DNA of 64,000 nt. Source: Bifidobacterium sp. Its GTDB lineage: Bacteria; Actinomycetota; Actinomycetes; Actinomycetales; Bifidobacteriaceae. A model generated the notes under the pieces. The model ran no database searches. It was not told the DNA's origin and saw nothing but the letters and a program-made list of their open reading frames with translations. A program made the position numbers and the translations under genes. Shown here piece by piece: positions 54,225 through 63,475 of the stretch; within the stretch, counting starts at the first letter, position 1, and each line of letters starts with the position of its first letter. The stretch covers positions 2,092,610 through 2,156,609 of the forward strand of contig NZ_JALCLM010000001.1 in NCBI RefSeq assembly GCF_022647885.1. Reading direction: 5' to 3'.

Positions 54225-56156
54225 ATGCGCACCAAACGTCTCTTAACTAGCACTTGTGCTGCCACACTGATCGTGACTTGTATGGCTGCAAGTTTTAGTG
54301 GCACAGCCAGCGCTGCCGAGTCGGGCCATTATTACAGCAGTAAGCAACCCTATGTTGCTCCCACCAACACCACATATTCCAGTGCCCCAACTGGCTACAC
54401 CCCGCTGTACACAGAGTCAGTCGCACGGCATGGGTCTCGCGGCTTGTCCAGCTATAAATACGATGCATTACTATTAAACATGGCCAAAACTGCATCTGCA
54501 GAAGGTGGTTTCGTCAACAGCAGTGTAGAAACTTCGTTTATAAGCAACGTGAACGCCGTAATCGCCGCAAACGTTGACAACGGTTACGGCATGCTCACCG
54601 GCCAAGGAGCTGATCAGCATTATGGAATCGGCGAGCGCGCCTATCAACGCAACTCAACACTGTTCGCAGAAGCAGCCAAGGACGGCGGTAATATCGCTTA
54701 TCAGTCGTCGGGTGAAGCAAGGGCAACAGAATCCGGCGAAAACTTTGCCAAAGGATTTAACGCTGCCTCACACAACAGCCTTGCATCAAACACGGTTTCG
54801 CCGGCATCCCCCGCTGGTTCAGGTGCTGCGTCCATCTTTGATAAAACACCTAATACCGTGTATTTCCATAAGGTTGAGAATCCTGACGGCAGCGAGAAAA
54901 CAGGCACAGCAGCCCAAATTGCCCAGCAATACAGCGATTTCGTAGACAGTAACAGCACCATCGCCAACGCAGAAGACTTTATCGAAAATCTACCTCAATC
55001 ACAGTCCTCAGCGAATGATCTGCTTTCAGGCATTTTTACCAAGGATTTTATCGACAAGATTGGTACCGACAGCAAGCACAAATGGTACAACACCACAGAT
55101 GGAAAGAAACACGATCAGAGCGATACGGCATATGTAAACTGCGCCGCAAATGCCGACACTACCAGTGACACAAATGCGTGTGACGAGATGAGCAAATCCA
55201 TCAAAACATCAGTAGATGCCGCTATGGATTTATACAATCTCTATATCATTGCCGCCGACATGAGTAACGAAAATAACAGCGCCCACTCATTCGATTTCAA
55301 CAGCTACTTCGCCGGACACGAAGATGATGCCGCTTGGTTTGCTTATATTCTTGATTCAGAAGATTTTTATGAAAAAGGACCGAGCTACACAGGTCAAAGC
55401 TCGACATATTCCATTGCCCAACCATTGTTGGATGATTTCTTCTCCTCAATCGACAAACGTGCTCAGGGGGACTCAACCGTTGCAACATTCCGCTTCGCAC
55501 ATGCAGAGACCATCATGCCCTTCGCAGCTCTACTGAAGCTACCCGGTTCCACAACTCAAGCACCAGCAGTCGAAAACCCTCAAAGCGGGAATGACGTATT
55601 CAATTATGCGAATAATGATTGGCGAGGTGAAAGTGTGACACCAATGGCCGCCAATGTGCAATGGGATGTATATAGCAAGAGTGGTACCGATCCTGATACA
55701 TCGAAGGCATACACACCAATCGTGCGCATGCTCTACAACGAGCAAGAAATCCAATTCAACGCTTCGTGCACACCTATCGCAGCTTCTTCAACTTGGTATA
55801 AAGAGAGCGAGCTCAAACGTTGCCTTTCAGGAATCGCCACAACCGAATCTCCAATCATTTCCGTGACTGACAACAGCACTGACAACAATGCTGGCAACTC
55901 GAACAACAACAGCAATACATCCACCGGAACTAACGACAGTTCCAACAACAACCACACGTCATCATCTGAAAGCACGAAGCAGAACAAAGGTGCTCAGCCC
56001 AATCACACACAGGCTGCAAATAAAACAGGAAACACCAAATCTCTGGCTTCAACAGGTTCTGACATCATAGGAGCACTACTGCTGGCATCCGGAGCTGCTC
56101 TGCTAGGCGGATGCACAATCCTCGCTATCAGACGCTCTCACCAACATCTGCTCTAA
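54225..56156 (+). CDS. Cell-wall-anchored histidine acid phosphatase (MINPP/phytase-like)
   Basis: A 643-residue exported enzyme. Residues 1-31 are a signal peptide; the histidine phosphatase motif VARHGSRG places catalytic His69, and the acid motif HAET (His426, Glu428) completes the site as in MINPP-type phytases, which release phosphate from inositol phosphates. A Ser/Asn/Thr-rich linker leads to LASTG (607-611), a hydrophobic helix and a basic tail, a sortase signal. AGGAGAG precedes the ATG. MINPP-type phytases are known from bifidobacteria. Exact substrate is inferred. Confidence 0.88.
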   Translation: MRTKRLLTSTCAATLIVTCMAASFSGTASAAESGHYYSSKQPYVAPTNTTYSSAPTGYTPLYTESVARHGSRGLSSYKYDALLLNMAKTASAEGGFVNSSVETSFISNVNAVIAANVDNGYGMLTGQGADQHYGIGERAYQRNSTLFAEAAKDGGNIAYQSSGEARATESGENFAKGFNAASHNSLASNTVSPASPAGSGAASIFDKTPNTVYFHKVENPDGSEKTGTAAQIAQQYSDFVDSNSTIANAEDFIENLPQSQSSANDLLSGIFTKDFIDKIGTDSKHKWYNTTDGKKHDQSDTAYVNCAANADTTSDTNACDEMSKSIKTSVDAAMDLYNLYIIAADMSNENNSAHSFDFNSYFAGHEDDAAWFAYILDSEDFYEKGPSYTGQSSTYSIAQPLLDDFFSSIDKRAQGDSTVATFRFAHAETIMPFAALLKLPGSTTQAPAVENPQSGNDVFNYANNDWRGESVTPMAANVQWDVYSKSGTDPDTSKAYTPIVRMLYNEQEIQFNASCTPIAASSTWYKESELKRCLSGIATTESPIISVTDNSTDNNAGNSNNNSNTSTGTNDSSNNNHTSSSESTKQNKGAQPNHTQAANKTGNTKSLASTGSDIIGALLLASGAALLGGCTILAIRRSHQHLL

Positions 56157-56181
56157 CGAAAAACTCTCATATAGCACAACA

Positions 56182-56222
56182 CACTGCGGGTTGGATACTC
56201 TAGGTATTCAACCCGCAGTGTT
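56182..56222 (+). terminator. Terminator of the phytase-like gene
   Basis: ACACTGCGGGTT (56182-56193) and its complement (56211-56222) enclose a further stem (GGATAC/GTATTC) and a short loop. TGTTATCT follows. The stop codon is 26 bp upstream. Confidence 0.85.
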
Positions 56223-56485
56223 GTTATCTGTGAGGCAGCGTTGCTATCGGTGCGCATATGAACGAAACAGCATTAGTAAATCACAGCACGTCGGTTACAA
56301 ACCTCACAAAGCATACACACGGCCGCCACTCACCCTCTGAGCAACCCTCTCATAACGCCAGGCTATGGGGAGTCACACTAAATACTCGACTGCAAACGTT
56401 ACTTACCGGTCCCCCGTTATTGACCTCGTTGTTCTCAACAACACGAATATTCCTCTTTCGTCAGCGTGTTCAACTATGAGTTTTT
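56223..56485 (+). other. Upstream region of the S53 peptidase gene
   Basis: About 260 bp without a believable gene. TTGACC at 56420-56425 with GAATAT 19 bp on may be a promoter, and its spacer contains the small inverted repeat GTTGTT/AACAAC (56428-56442). Confidence 0.3.
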
Positions 56486-56502
56486 ATGATATTGATTATC
56501 AT
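56486..56502. promoter_or_regulatory. Fur-box-like palindrome before the S53 peptidase gene
   Basis: ATGATATTGATTATCAT has 6-nt arms about 5 nt and resembles the classical GATAATGATAATCATTATC Fur box in composition and spacing. It lies 83 bp before the peptidase start and downstream of the candidate promoter. Confidence 0.45.
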
Positions 56503-56584
56503 TCTATTTTGTAGGCATGAAGAGTACTTCGCCTGCCACACAAGATTGATACTCATTCACTCATTTGAAGAAGAGGGAAATTCC

Positions 56585-58405
56585 ATGCGCCTTTCGCGCC
56601 CCATAACCGCCGGATTACTCTGTCTGGCAACAACAGCTGCACTGCTTATTGCACAGGGAAACGCAACTGAGTCAGTTGCACGGACAACTCAGACATTGAC
56701 TCAGATTGCGGCAACAACACCAGCGAAAACTACATCAGCCGGCAGAATTCGACTTAGCGGTACCACACCGGATTGGATACGCCGCAAAGCCACCAGAACC
56801 ACAGCAGGAAAGATTTCTGCGACTCTTCTGCTGAACACCACCGCTAATCAGTCCGCAATACAGAAAACGGAACAGTGGTTAGAATCTTCAGGCATCAACG
56901 TCACTGAACAGCACCATTCAATTCATGCGATAAGCATCAACGGGACAAGAGCTGATTTTGCTCAAGCGTTCAATACTGAGTTCGTTTCACAAACAATCGA
57001 TGGTCATACAGCTGTTGCACCCGCTACTGATTTATCCGTGCCAAGCTATCTTTCAGCCGTTGAAAGCGTCACCGGTCTGGTAGATACTGATGCGGCAGTC
57101 CCCACCACCACAGGAAGCAGTCAAGACACCGGCACCGCAAGTGACGATTGCGCGTCGTATTGGGGAGAAAAACTCACCAGTGCTTGGCCAGCCAATATTA
57201 TGGTGAAATACCGCTCTAATGCACTCTGTGGATACAATCCTCAACAGCTACGAGCAATTCATCAGCTGCCAGCATCGTCCACGGGTGAAGGAGCAACAAT
57301 CGCCATCGTCGCAGCCTATGATGACAACACAGTTGAAGCCAACACCAATACATATTTTGCACAAAGCGATGCACAAGTATTCCGATCAGGCCAATACACA
57401 CATCATGCACCTGCATCTCCCGACGAATCACGTTGCGGAGGATCGGCCGCATGGACCACGGAACAACACCTTGATGTCCAAGCAGCCCACGCAATCGCTC
57501 CGGACGCGAATATCGAATACTGGGGTGCTAACGACTGCTCAACGAATAGTTTGTACTTGCGAATCCTAGACGCAGTGGAATCCAAGAACACTCCTGATGT
57601 TATCTCGCTATCCTTCGGGGCTCAGGAAGAACTCGACACCGCAGGTGATCGTTCTCTGCTAAATCGCATACTCGTAGAGGCAGCATCTCGAGATATTTCC
57701 GTATTCGCATCAACCGGCAATGATGGCGACTACAGCAATTCAGGCGATCACCAGGAAAGGTCTGATGTAGCATCACCCGCCTCAAGCCCATATGTAACAG
57801 CAGTCGGCGGCACCAGCACCGGTCTAGATGCTCACAACCATATCGAAGTTGAATCAGGATGGGAGACACAAACGCGCTTCGCGCACAACGGAGCAATTAT
57901 TCCTCCCGGTTTTCTTTATGGTGCTGGTGGCGGAGAATCCAAATATTATGCTCGCCCAAGTTGGCAAAAAAATCTTGCTCAAGACGGTGATGGACGTTTA
58001 ATGCCCGATGTCTCATCTCTCGCCGACCCCAACACCGGTTTTATTGTCTACTCACCATCTAACGGTAAAGCCACCTATGAGTCTCACGGTGGCACAAGCC
58101 TTGCCACACCAATGGTCGCTGCAACTGTTGCGCTTGCAAAAGCACAAACAGGAAGAAAAATTGGTTTGGCCGCACCTTCTCTGTATGCCATGTCAGGCAC
58201 CAAGGCATTACGCGACGTGCAACATGCATCTGCTGCAACTTGGTATCGACGTAGCGCATCAACCGGCCAGCTGTGGTTAGAGACCATCTACATGTGGGAC
58301 ACCAAACCACAGAGCCTACAGACCTCAGCCGGATGGGATCCAGTCACAGGCGTCGGAGTACCCAACGGCAGCACATTTATCAATAACTTCGGAGCACAAC
58401 AATGA
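56585..58405 (+). CDS. Secreted S53 (sedolisin) peptidase with propeptide
   Basis: A 606-residue exported serine-carboxyl peptidase precursor. A signal peptide (about 1-26) and an activation propeptide precede the catalytic domain. Glu293 and Asp297 lie in TEQHLDVQAAHAIAP, and Ser505 in GGTSLATPM; the C-terminal calcium site reads GWDPVTGVGVP. The oxyanion position, Asp in SSGDSG of known sedolisins, is Asn379 here (STGND). ATG 56585 follows AGAGGGAAA. Its stop overlaps the next start by 4 bp. No wall anchor is present. Confidence 0.9.
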   Translation: MRLSRPITAGLLCLATTAALLIAQGNATESVARTTQTLTQIAATTPAKTTSAGRIRLSGTTPDWIRRKATRTTAGKISATLLLNTTANQSAIQKTEQWLESSGINVTEQHHSIHAISINGTRADFAQAFNTEFVSQTIDGHTAVAPATDLSVPSYLSAVESVTGLVDTDAAVPTTTGSSQDTGTASDDCASYWGEKLTSAWPANIMVKYRSNALCGYNPQQLRAIHQLPASSTGEGATIAIVAAYDDNTVEANTNTYFAQSDAQVFRSGQYTHHAPASPDESRCGGSAAWTTEQHLDVQAAHAIAPDANIEYWGANDCSTNSLYLRILDAVESKNTPDVISLSFGAQEELDTAGDRSLLNRILVEAASRDISVFASTGNDGDYSNSGDHQERSDVASPASSPYVTAVGGTSTGLDAHNHIEVESGWETQTRFAHNGAIIPPGFLYGAGGGESKYYARPSWQKNLAQDGDGRLMPDVSSLADPNTGFIVYSPSNGKATYESHGGTSLATPMVAATVALAKAQTGRKIGLAAPSLYAMSGTKALRDVQHASAATWYRRSASTGQLWLETIYMWDTKPQSLQTSAGWDPVTGVGVPNGSTFINNFGAQQ

Positions 58406-60456
58406 CTCACCAAACTACCAAATTTTCAACAATGCAACGTGTAGGAGTAAGCATCGTTGCCATCGCTTCATTATGCATGGTTATCCACGGCGCCACGCAA
58501 CTACCCACTGCACACGCCGCAGAAAATGCTGCGACCAGCGCCTACGGCGTGCGTATTCTTGATGCAGATGGAGAAGTCCGACAAGCATCCGCTCCGCTCA
58601 GCCAATGGTCAAGTGGCGCAACAGTGAGCAATACCTTGGATTCCACCACTGATTTTTTCAAGTTAAACACCACACAATCTCATCATCTCAGTTCGCGCGC
58701 AGCTTCGGACGGCGCGTCAACTTCAATTAGCAGTGGCACATACCAGTTACGTGATCGCCCCAGTGTCAGTTTTACCGATCTCACAGCGAGCTGTACACGC
58801 GATGGAAATGCTGAGGTGTCGTTCGGCTCATTAGAGGTAAACGGTGAGAATATTCTCAATCACGACAAACTCAATTCTGGATACACCTACAGCCTTCCAG
58901 ACTCTCAGTGGTATGGCAGCACCACCCTCCACGTGGCAGAACGCAGCACTGATGCCACAGGCCGCGTTACAGCAACCGCATTGCGCATTGAAGCAGAGGC
59001 GGGTTCATCGGAGATTTGGCGGGTGCAACTCGGCGTAGTGAGCTGTGAAGCAGCACCTATTGTCGCTACCCCTGCAGCTGCGTCAGGAGTAACAGTTACC
59101 ACGCAAGATGGCAGTGCAATTATCGATCAGCAACCGCGCGTTGACAACACTGGCAGCGCATCAGCAGCCGCCATTGAGTCTAAGGAACATCATGTAGCTG
59201 CGAGCAATATTGCAGTGAAGCGAAATTCCGACGGCAGTGCACATATCTCGCTCGACTCTTTTGAACAAATACCTGACACTTCTAGTGTCGGCATGTATAT
59301 GTGGAATGCTTTGCGTGTGTATGGTCTCGCGTTGGATGTTCAGGCCGATGGATCCTCAAATGTGTCATTTACTGGCGGAACCGCTGGCGTTTTCGTTAAT
59401 GGTGTATGGATCAACACCGGAACCGACATGTATACCGGCATGGACTCTGATGGTAAGCCACGAGTACATGTGTACTTTAACGAGCGAATTACTAACCCAG
59501 ACAGCAGTATCACTATCAATGCCTTACGATACGAAGATCTCACCGGCACCTATCCCTCTGTTATCATCGGTCAGACTCATTGGTCACCAGCGTCTACGCC
59601 TGTTGATCCAACTCCGACCCCCACACCGCAACCATCGGATAATAGCTCAGAAAGCGCCAACTCTCTGCCAAAGATGTACGCATATGCCTTATATGCTCAT
59701 GGCCCGTCACCTCTGGGACCGATTGCAGCATCAGGTCCAGTCAACAATGAGGCCAAGCTTCCATCACAGGCATCAGTTGACAAAGTTTCGGACGGTTACG
59801 CAGGTCAAATATCCGCCACCACTCTGGCATCACAAGTCACTACTCATCAATATTCAGCTTCTCTTGGAAGTCTTGAATTATATCCAGGTACTGCGATTGA
59901 GACGACGTTACGCGATATATCAGTTTCAATGAAACAAGATGGCAGCATTACTATGACAACCTCAGGTGGCAAAATCGCTGGCAACAACATCCCCGCAGGC
60001 GTGGTAGCCGCGAACACGAAGATTGCTATACCGAACCACAGCACCACGATAACCCTCAACGCACAGGAAAAGCAGGGCGAGAGTCTAATGAGAGTCAGTG
60101 GTGTCTATATCAGTGATAACAGTGGACTCGCAGCTGAAGTACGAGCCGCTGTTATATCTGCAAATATCCCCACAAACCATTCAACACCGGAACCGAATGA
60201 ATCAAACGGCTCTGAATCCTCGTCACAGCTGCCTAACTCCGGTTCGCCTTCAACCTCAACTACAGGGCATGGCCTAAATTCAGGTGCTATCGGCTTGCAA
60301 TCAGGGGCAAAGCACACCTCAGTCTCGACTGCTCGCAGGTCTCTGGCATCAACAGGTGCCAATCTTCTATGGGCTATCACACTGGCAATGTGCGCAGTTA
60401 TTGTTGGCTGTATAGGGTTATGGTTGCGTTCACGCAACAAATCTCGGAACATTTGA
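58402..60456 (+). CDS. Cell-wall-anchored protein with three repeated beta domains (choice-of-anchor P-like)
   Basis: A 684-residue exported protein of unknown function. It has a signal peptide ending near AHAAEN, three related domains each opening with AYGVRI/VYGLAL/AYALYA-type strands and closing with an A-L-R/V-Y-I type segment, Pro/Thr-rich and Ser-rich linkers, and a sortase signal LASTG (648-652) with hydrophobic helix and basic tail. The domains resemble the choice-of-anchor P family. Its ATG overlaps the peptidase stop (ATGA), so the two are translated together and may act together. A substrate, adhesion or peptidase-holding role is only a guess. Confidence 0.78.
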   Translation: MTHQTTKFSTMQRVGVSIVAIASLCMVIHGATQLPTAHAAENAATSAYGVRILDADGEVRQASAPLSQWSSGATVSNTLDSTTDFFKLNTTQSHHLSSRAASDGASTSISSGTYQLRDRPSVSFTDLTASCTRDGNAEVSFGSLEVNGENILNHDKLNSGYTYSLPDSQWYGSTTLHVAERSTDATGRVTATALRIEAEAGSSEIWRVQLGVVSCEAAPIVATPAAASGVTVTTQDGSAIIDQQPRVDNTGSASAAAIESKEHHVAASNIAVKRNSDGSAHISLDSFEQIPDTSSVGMYMWNALRVYGLALDVQADGSSNVSFTGGTAGVFVNGVWINTGTDMYTGMDSDGKPRVHVYFNERITNPDSSITINALRYEDLTGTYPSVIIGQTHWSPASTPVDPTPTPTPQPSDNSSESANSLPKMYAYALYAHGPSPLGPIAASGPVNNEAKLPSQASVDKVSDGYAGQISATTLASQVTTHQYSASLGSLELYPGTAIETTLRDISVSMKQDGSITMTTSGGKIAGNNIPAGVVAANTKIAIPNHSTTITLNAQEKQGESLMRVSGVYISDNSGLAAEVRAAVISANIPTNHSTPEPNESNGSESSSQLPNSGSPSTSTTGHGLNSGAIGLQSGAKHTSVSTARRSLASTGANLLWAITLAMCAVIVGCIGLWLRSRNKSRNI

Positions 60457-60540
60457 GTATCCCAATGGCCGGTGAAGCGAATCATTACAGTGCACGCTAC
60501 TAGCTAATGTTCACGCTGGTTCATCACTGCGTCCTTTGCA

Positions 60541-60606
60541 TAAGCGCGTGGCTGTTGTTTGCTACATCAGGTTTCACAGATGTAGCAAACAACAGCCACG
60601 CGCTTA
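60541..60606. repeat. Perfect 28-bp inverted repeat between convergent genes
   Basis: The arms (60541-60568 and 60579-60606) are fully complementary over 28 bp, with a 10-nt loop (AGGTTTCACA). No T-run follows on either strand. It lies between the anchored-protein gene and the arylsulfotransferase-like gene, which converge, so it probably ends both transcripts, but the stem is much longer than usual terminators. Confidence 0.9.
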
Positions 60607-60673
60607 CATATACCTTGCAAGAAGACCTATCAGTTACTTACAGTGTTGATGCCGCATTCGGCAACTATATCTC

Positions 60674-62509
60674 TCACGCAAAGTAGAAATTGTGGAAGTC
60701 ATATTCGTAAACTCGATACACGATATTCTTACGAAGTTTCATCTTCCACTGACTGATTAACGTTCCATCAGTGTCGTAAACTCCAAACACTCCTGGCACT
60801 CCAGAATCTATCAGAATTGTGCCATTGGAAAGATCCTGAGCGCTACTAACAATAGGTGAATAGGGTACGTTAAACGATGAGACAAGCTTGTATGTCTTAG
60901 CATTCTCATCGACGAGATACTTGTAATATCTTGAAGTTCCATTACTCACATACGTGGTATTAATACCTTCAGTATTTGCCGCCCAGTCATAATCGGATCT
61001 GGTATTGCTCGAACCATAATTATTATCGAACATATACAAGTAGTACTGGCCACTAGGCAGACTCGAATCTTCCTGGTACGTCACCGTATGCTGGCCGCCG
61101 GTATTCGAGAAGTTACCGTCCTGAGTCAGTAGATACTTTGCGAAATCAGTATCCTTCCAGAAGTTCTTCTCACCAATCATGTAATCGATTGATGGATTTG
61201 ATTCAAGATCGTTCAACTTGATAATGGTTGAGGTTTCGCGCGAGCTCAGTATCGCACTACCATCCTCTAGCACTTGTATGGTGTTCAGATGCAGCCAATC
61301 TTTTTTGACATCCGAGGTATCAGGATCAAAACTGCTACTGGTGCTATCAGTGGTTGTTGAAGAACTGCCCATCGAAGCCTTTTCAGCTGTCTTCTCATAG
61401 GAAGCATACAGTGTGCTCATATCAACCAAAGTGCTCACTTTGCCAGACTTGGCATCAATTTTGATAATTGCATCCTGAATGGTGTCTTTTCTGACATCGG
61501 TTGCCAAAACAATCAGATTTCCGTCATCATCCATACCATAATCATGATGAAGGATGTAGTTTGCACCAGTGTTATACCACTTAACGATTTTGCCTAGGCT
61601 ATTCATACCCACAATTTCACGAGTTGAAACACTGAAATACATGATGTTGTTGTTAAACAACAGCCGGTGGCTTCTATAGAACAAAATGGGAATCTCACCA
61701 CGAAGCACACCGTGTACGTCGTAGTAGTACATGAAATCTTGGTCGTCACTGTCATTACCAAGTATTGCGTATAAACCGTTACCGAGATCTTGAGAAGTGT
61801 TCTTCTTGGTGCTTGTCAGTTGCACCTCAACATCGCTCAATAATTTCGCACCCTTATGCTCAATCGTTCGGGTGGTCTGTTTACCGTTCTTAGCCGTAAG
61901 CGTGAAAGTAATAGTGTTGGTCACCCCTGGTATCAAGCCAAGCGCTTGGAACTCGTGAGTGGTCACATACTCGTCACCTTTATCAGGTGTAGCAGTAAAA
62001 TCCGCATAGTCAGTATCTTGGGCAGAAATTGTATAGCTGACTTTCACTGCTTCGGTGGTAGTGAAATACACATATAATCCGGTGGTGTTGGTGCCATAGG
62101 GATTATCGGTGACGAATATATTGTCCTGATTATGAGAGCTCTTGCTACGTGCCGCTTGCAGCTTCGTCTCAGCCTGCGTCTGATACGACTTCGTATATAT
62201 CTGCTGGACTTGTTCAGTCAACTTACTCAATCTCGCTGATTCCACTGCGGCCGCGAAACGATCTTGGGAAGCAACAACCACACCAGTGATAATGAGAAGA
62301 GCCAAAACGGCGATAGAGATTCGACCTGTGGTGCCATGAAGGAACCGTGCTATGGGTGTTGTTTGTACCGCAGCGCTGTTCGCATCAACTTGAGCAGCAT
62401 CAGCTTCTTGAGTGTTATCTGCAAACGCAGTATGAGTTTGTTGCTCCTGCCCTATGTCATCATCATTCTTAGCGCTATTCTCATGGTTCTGATTTGTCCT
62501 CTTTGGCAT
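60674..62509 (-). CDS. Membrane-anchored arylsulfotransferase (ASST)-like protein
   Basis: A 611-residue protein: hydrophilic Gln/Asp-rich N-terminus, one membrane helix (about 63-83, ISIAVLALLIITGVVVA), a coiled segment, a small beta domain (about 140-220) and a six-bladed propeller. Family motifs include HHDYGMDDDGNLIVLATD, DWLHLNTIQVLEDGSAILSSR and GGQHTVTY followed by YMFDNN, which carry the His residues of ASST enzymes. These move sulfate between phenols. GGAGAC precedes the ATG. Activity in this host is inferred. Confidence 0.82.
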   Translation of the reverse strand: MPKRTNQNHENSAKNDDDIGQEQQTHTAFADNTQEADAAQVDANSAAVQTTPIARFLHGTTGRISIAVLALLIITGVVVASQDRFAAAVESARLSKLTEQVQQIYTKSYQTQAETKLQAARSKSSHNQDNIFVTDNPYGTNTTGLYVYFTTTEAVKVSYTISAQDTDYADFTATPDKGDEYVTTHEFQALGLIPGVTNTITFTLTAKNGKQTTRTIEHKGAKLLSDVEVQLTSTKKNTSQDLGNGLYAILGNDSDDQDFMYYYDVHGVLRGEIPILFYRSHRLLFNNNIMYFSVSTREIVGMNSLGKIVKWYNTGANYILHHDYGMDDDGNLIVLATDVRKDTIQDAIIKIDAKSGKVSTLVDMSTLYASYEKTAEKASMGSSSTTTDSTSSSFDPDTSDVKKDWLHLNTIQVLEDGSAILSSRETSTIIKLNDLESNPSIDYMIGEKNFWKDTDFAKYLLTQDGNFSNTGGQHTVTYQEDSSLPSGQYYLYMFDNNYGSSNTRSDYDWAANTEGINTTYVSNGTSRYYKYLVDENAKTYKLVSSFNVPYSPIVSSAQDLSNGTILIDSGVPGVFGVYDTDGTLISQWKMKLRKNIVYRVYEYDFHNFYFA

Positions 62510-62748
62510 ATCCCAATGTCTCCTATAGGTATCCGCTACGCATCAGTGCTTTGCGACCATATTGCAAAACTGTGCGAAGCAACGTCAAACGTTATAAGCA
62601 GCAGGCTAAAACGTTTAATGAAAAGACTTCATGGAATAAGCTGAAAGACTTGTGGAAGGAAGCTTACAAATATGCGACAACACCGCATGAGATTACGAGT
62701 TCTCTCACAACTGCGATACCACTCATTATCCTCGCGCGAATCTCACTA
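62510..62748. other. Intergenic region before the arylsulfotransferase-like gene
   Basis: About 240 bp. A plus-strand reading frame crosses it but has no ribosome binding site or recognisable protein family and runs into the GNAT gene, so no gene is called. Confidence 0.4.
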
Positions 62749-63249
62749 CTACGCTATTACTTTGGTATAAAAGCGATCCATCGTAGTGTGCTGTGCATCG
62801 CCTAGAGGCCCATCAATTGGCTGGAAGCCAAGCCGTTCATAAACATGCATCGCCGCTTCTAATGCGTGATGAGTCTCAAGATACAAGGTAGTGAAACCGT
62901 GTTGTTGAGCACTGTGTTCAATGTGCTCAATCAAACGGTACGATGCCCCTGAGCCTCGGGATTCTTCACTCACATAGAGTTTTTGCAACTCTGCAATGCC
63001 ATGGTAGTTATCAGAGATATCCTGCCCATCACCGATAGGTGCATATCCAGCCCCGCCAATGACGTGGCCTGAATCATCGCAAGCTACAAAATATGCTCCC
63101 TGCACACCGGCGTAAAACGCTGAAAGATTACCAAGTTGAGGGTCGAAATATGCTGTTCCTGGCACATCAAGGCCAAACTCAGCAAGACTCTGACGGATGA
63201 TAGTTTTGATTGCAGCATCATCACGTTGCTCAATGTTTCTGATATACAT
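62749..63249 (-). CDS. GNAT-family N-acetyltransferase
   Basis: A 166-residue acetyl-CoA-dependent transferase with the GNAT core: IGGAGYAPI (strand 4 region), AELQKLYVSEESRGSGASYRLIEHIE (pyrophosphate loop R-G-S-G-A) and LYLETHHALEAAMHVYERLGFQPI. GGGGAG precedes the ATG. It resembles YjcF/YhfO-type proteins whose targets are unknown. Confidence 0.9.
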   Translation of the reverse strand: MYIRNIEQRDDAAIKTIIRQSLAEFGLDVPGTAYFDPQLGNLSAFYAGVQGAYFVACDDSGHVIGGAGYAPIGDGQDISDNYHGIAELQKLYVSEESRGSGASYRLIEHIEHSAQQHGFTTLYLETHHALEAAMHVYERLGFQPIDGPLGDAQHTTMDRFYTKVIA

Positions 63250-63475
63250 ATACTCCCCAAAAATCTTCTACCAAGGTGTGGGAACATAACTTCTGATATT
63301 CGCACCTCTGATGAACTACGGTATCAGCCGGTATTCCTATGCGGGCTGATTTTTCGCTTTCACCACTTGAAGCCCTAATGTTGATACTAAAAGCACCAAG
63401 AGCTTAGGAACATCAGGAGAGACGCTACGTTCGTGTTATCGTGAAATCGACGAAGCCCAAGCATCAGGAGAGACC

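Noticed and set aside
58402-60456. HtaA-type haem-binding protein
   Set aside because: The domains lack the tryptophan- and glycine-rich HtaA pattern; the repeated strands fit the choice-of-anchor P type better.
62494-62805. Plus-strand reading frame of 103 codons before the GNAT gene
   Set aside because: It overlaps the 3' end of the GNAT gene on the other strand, has no ribosome binding site and no recognisable family.
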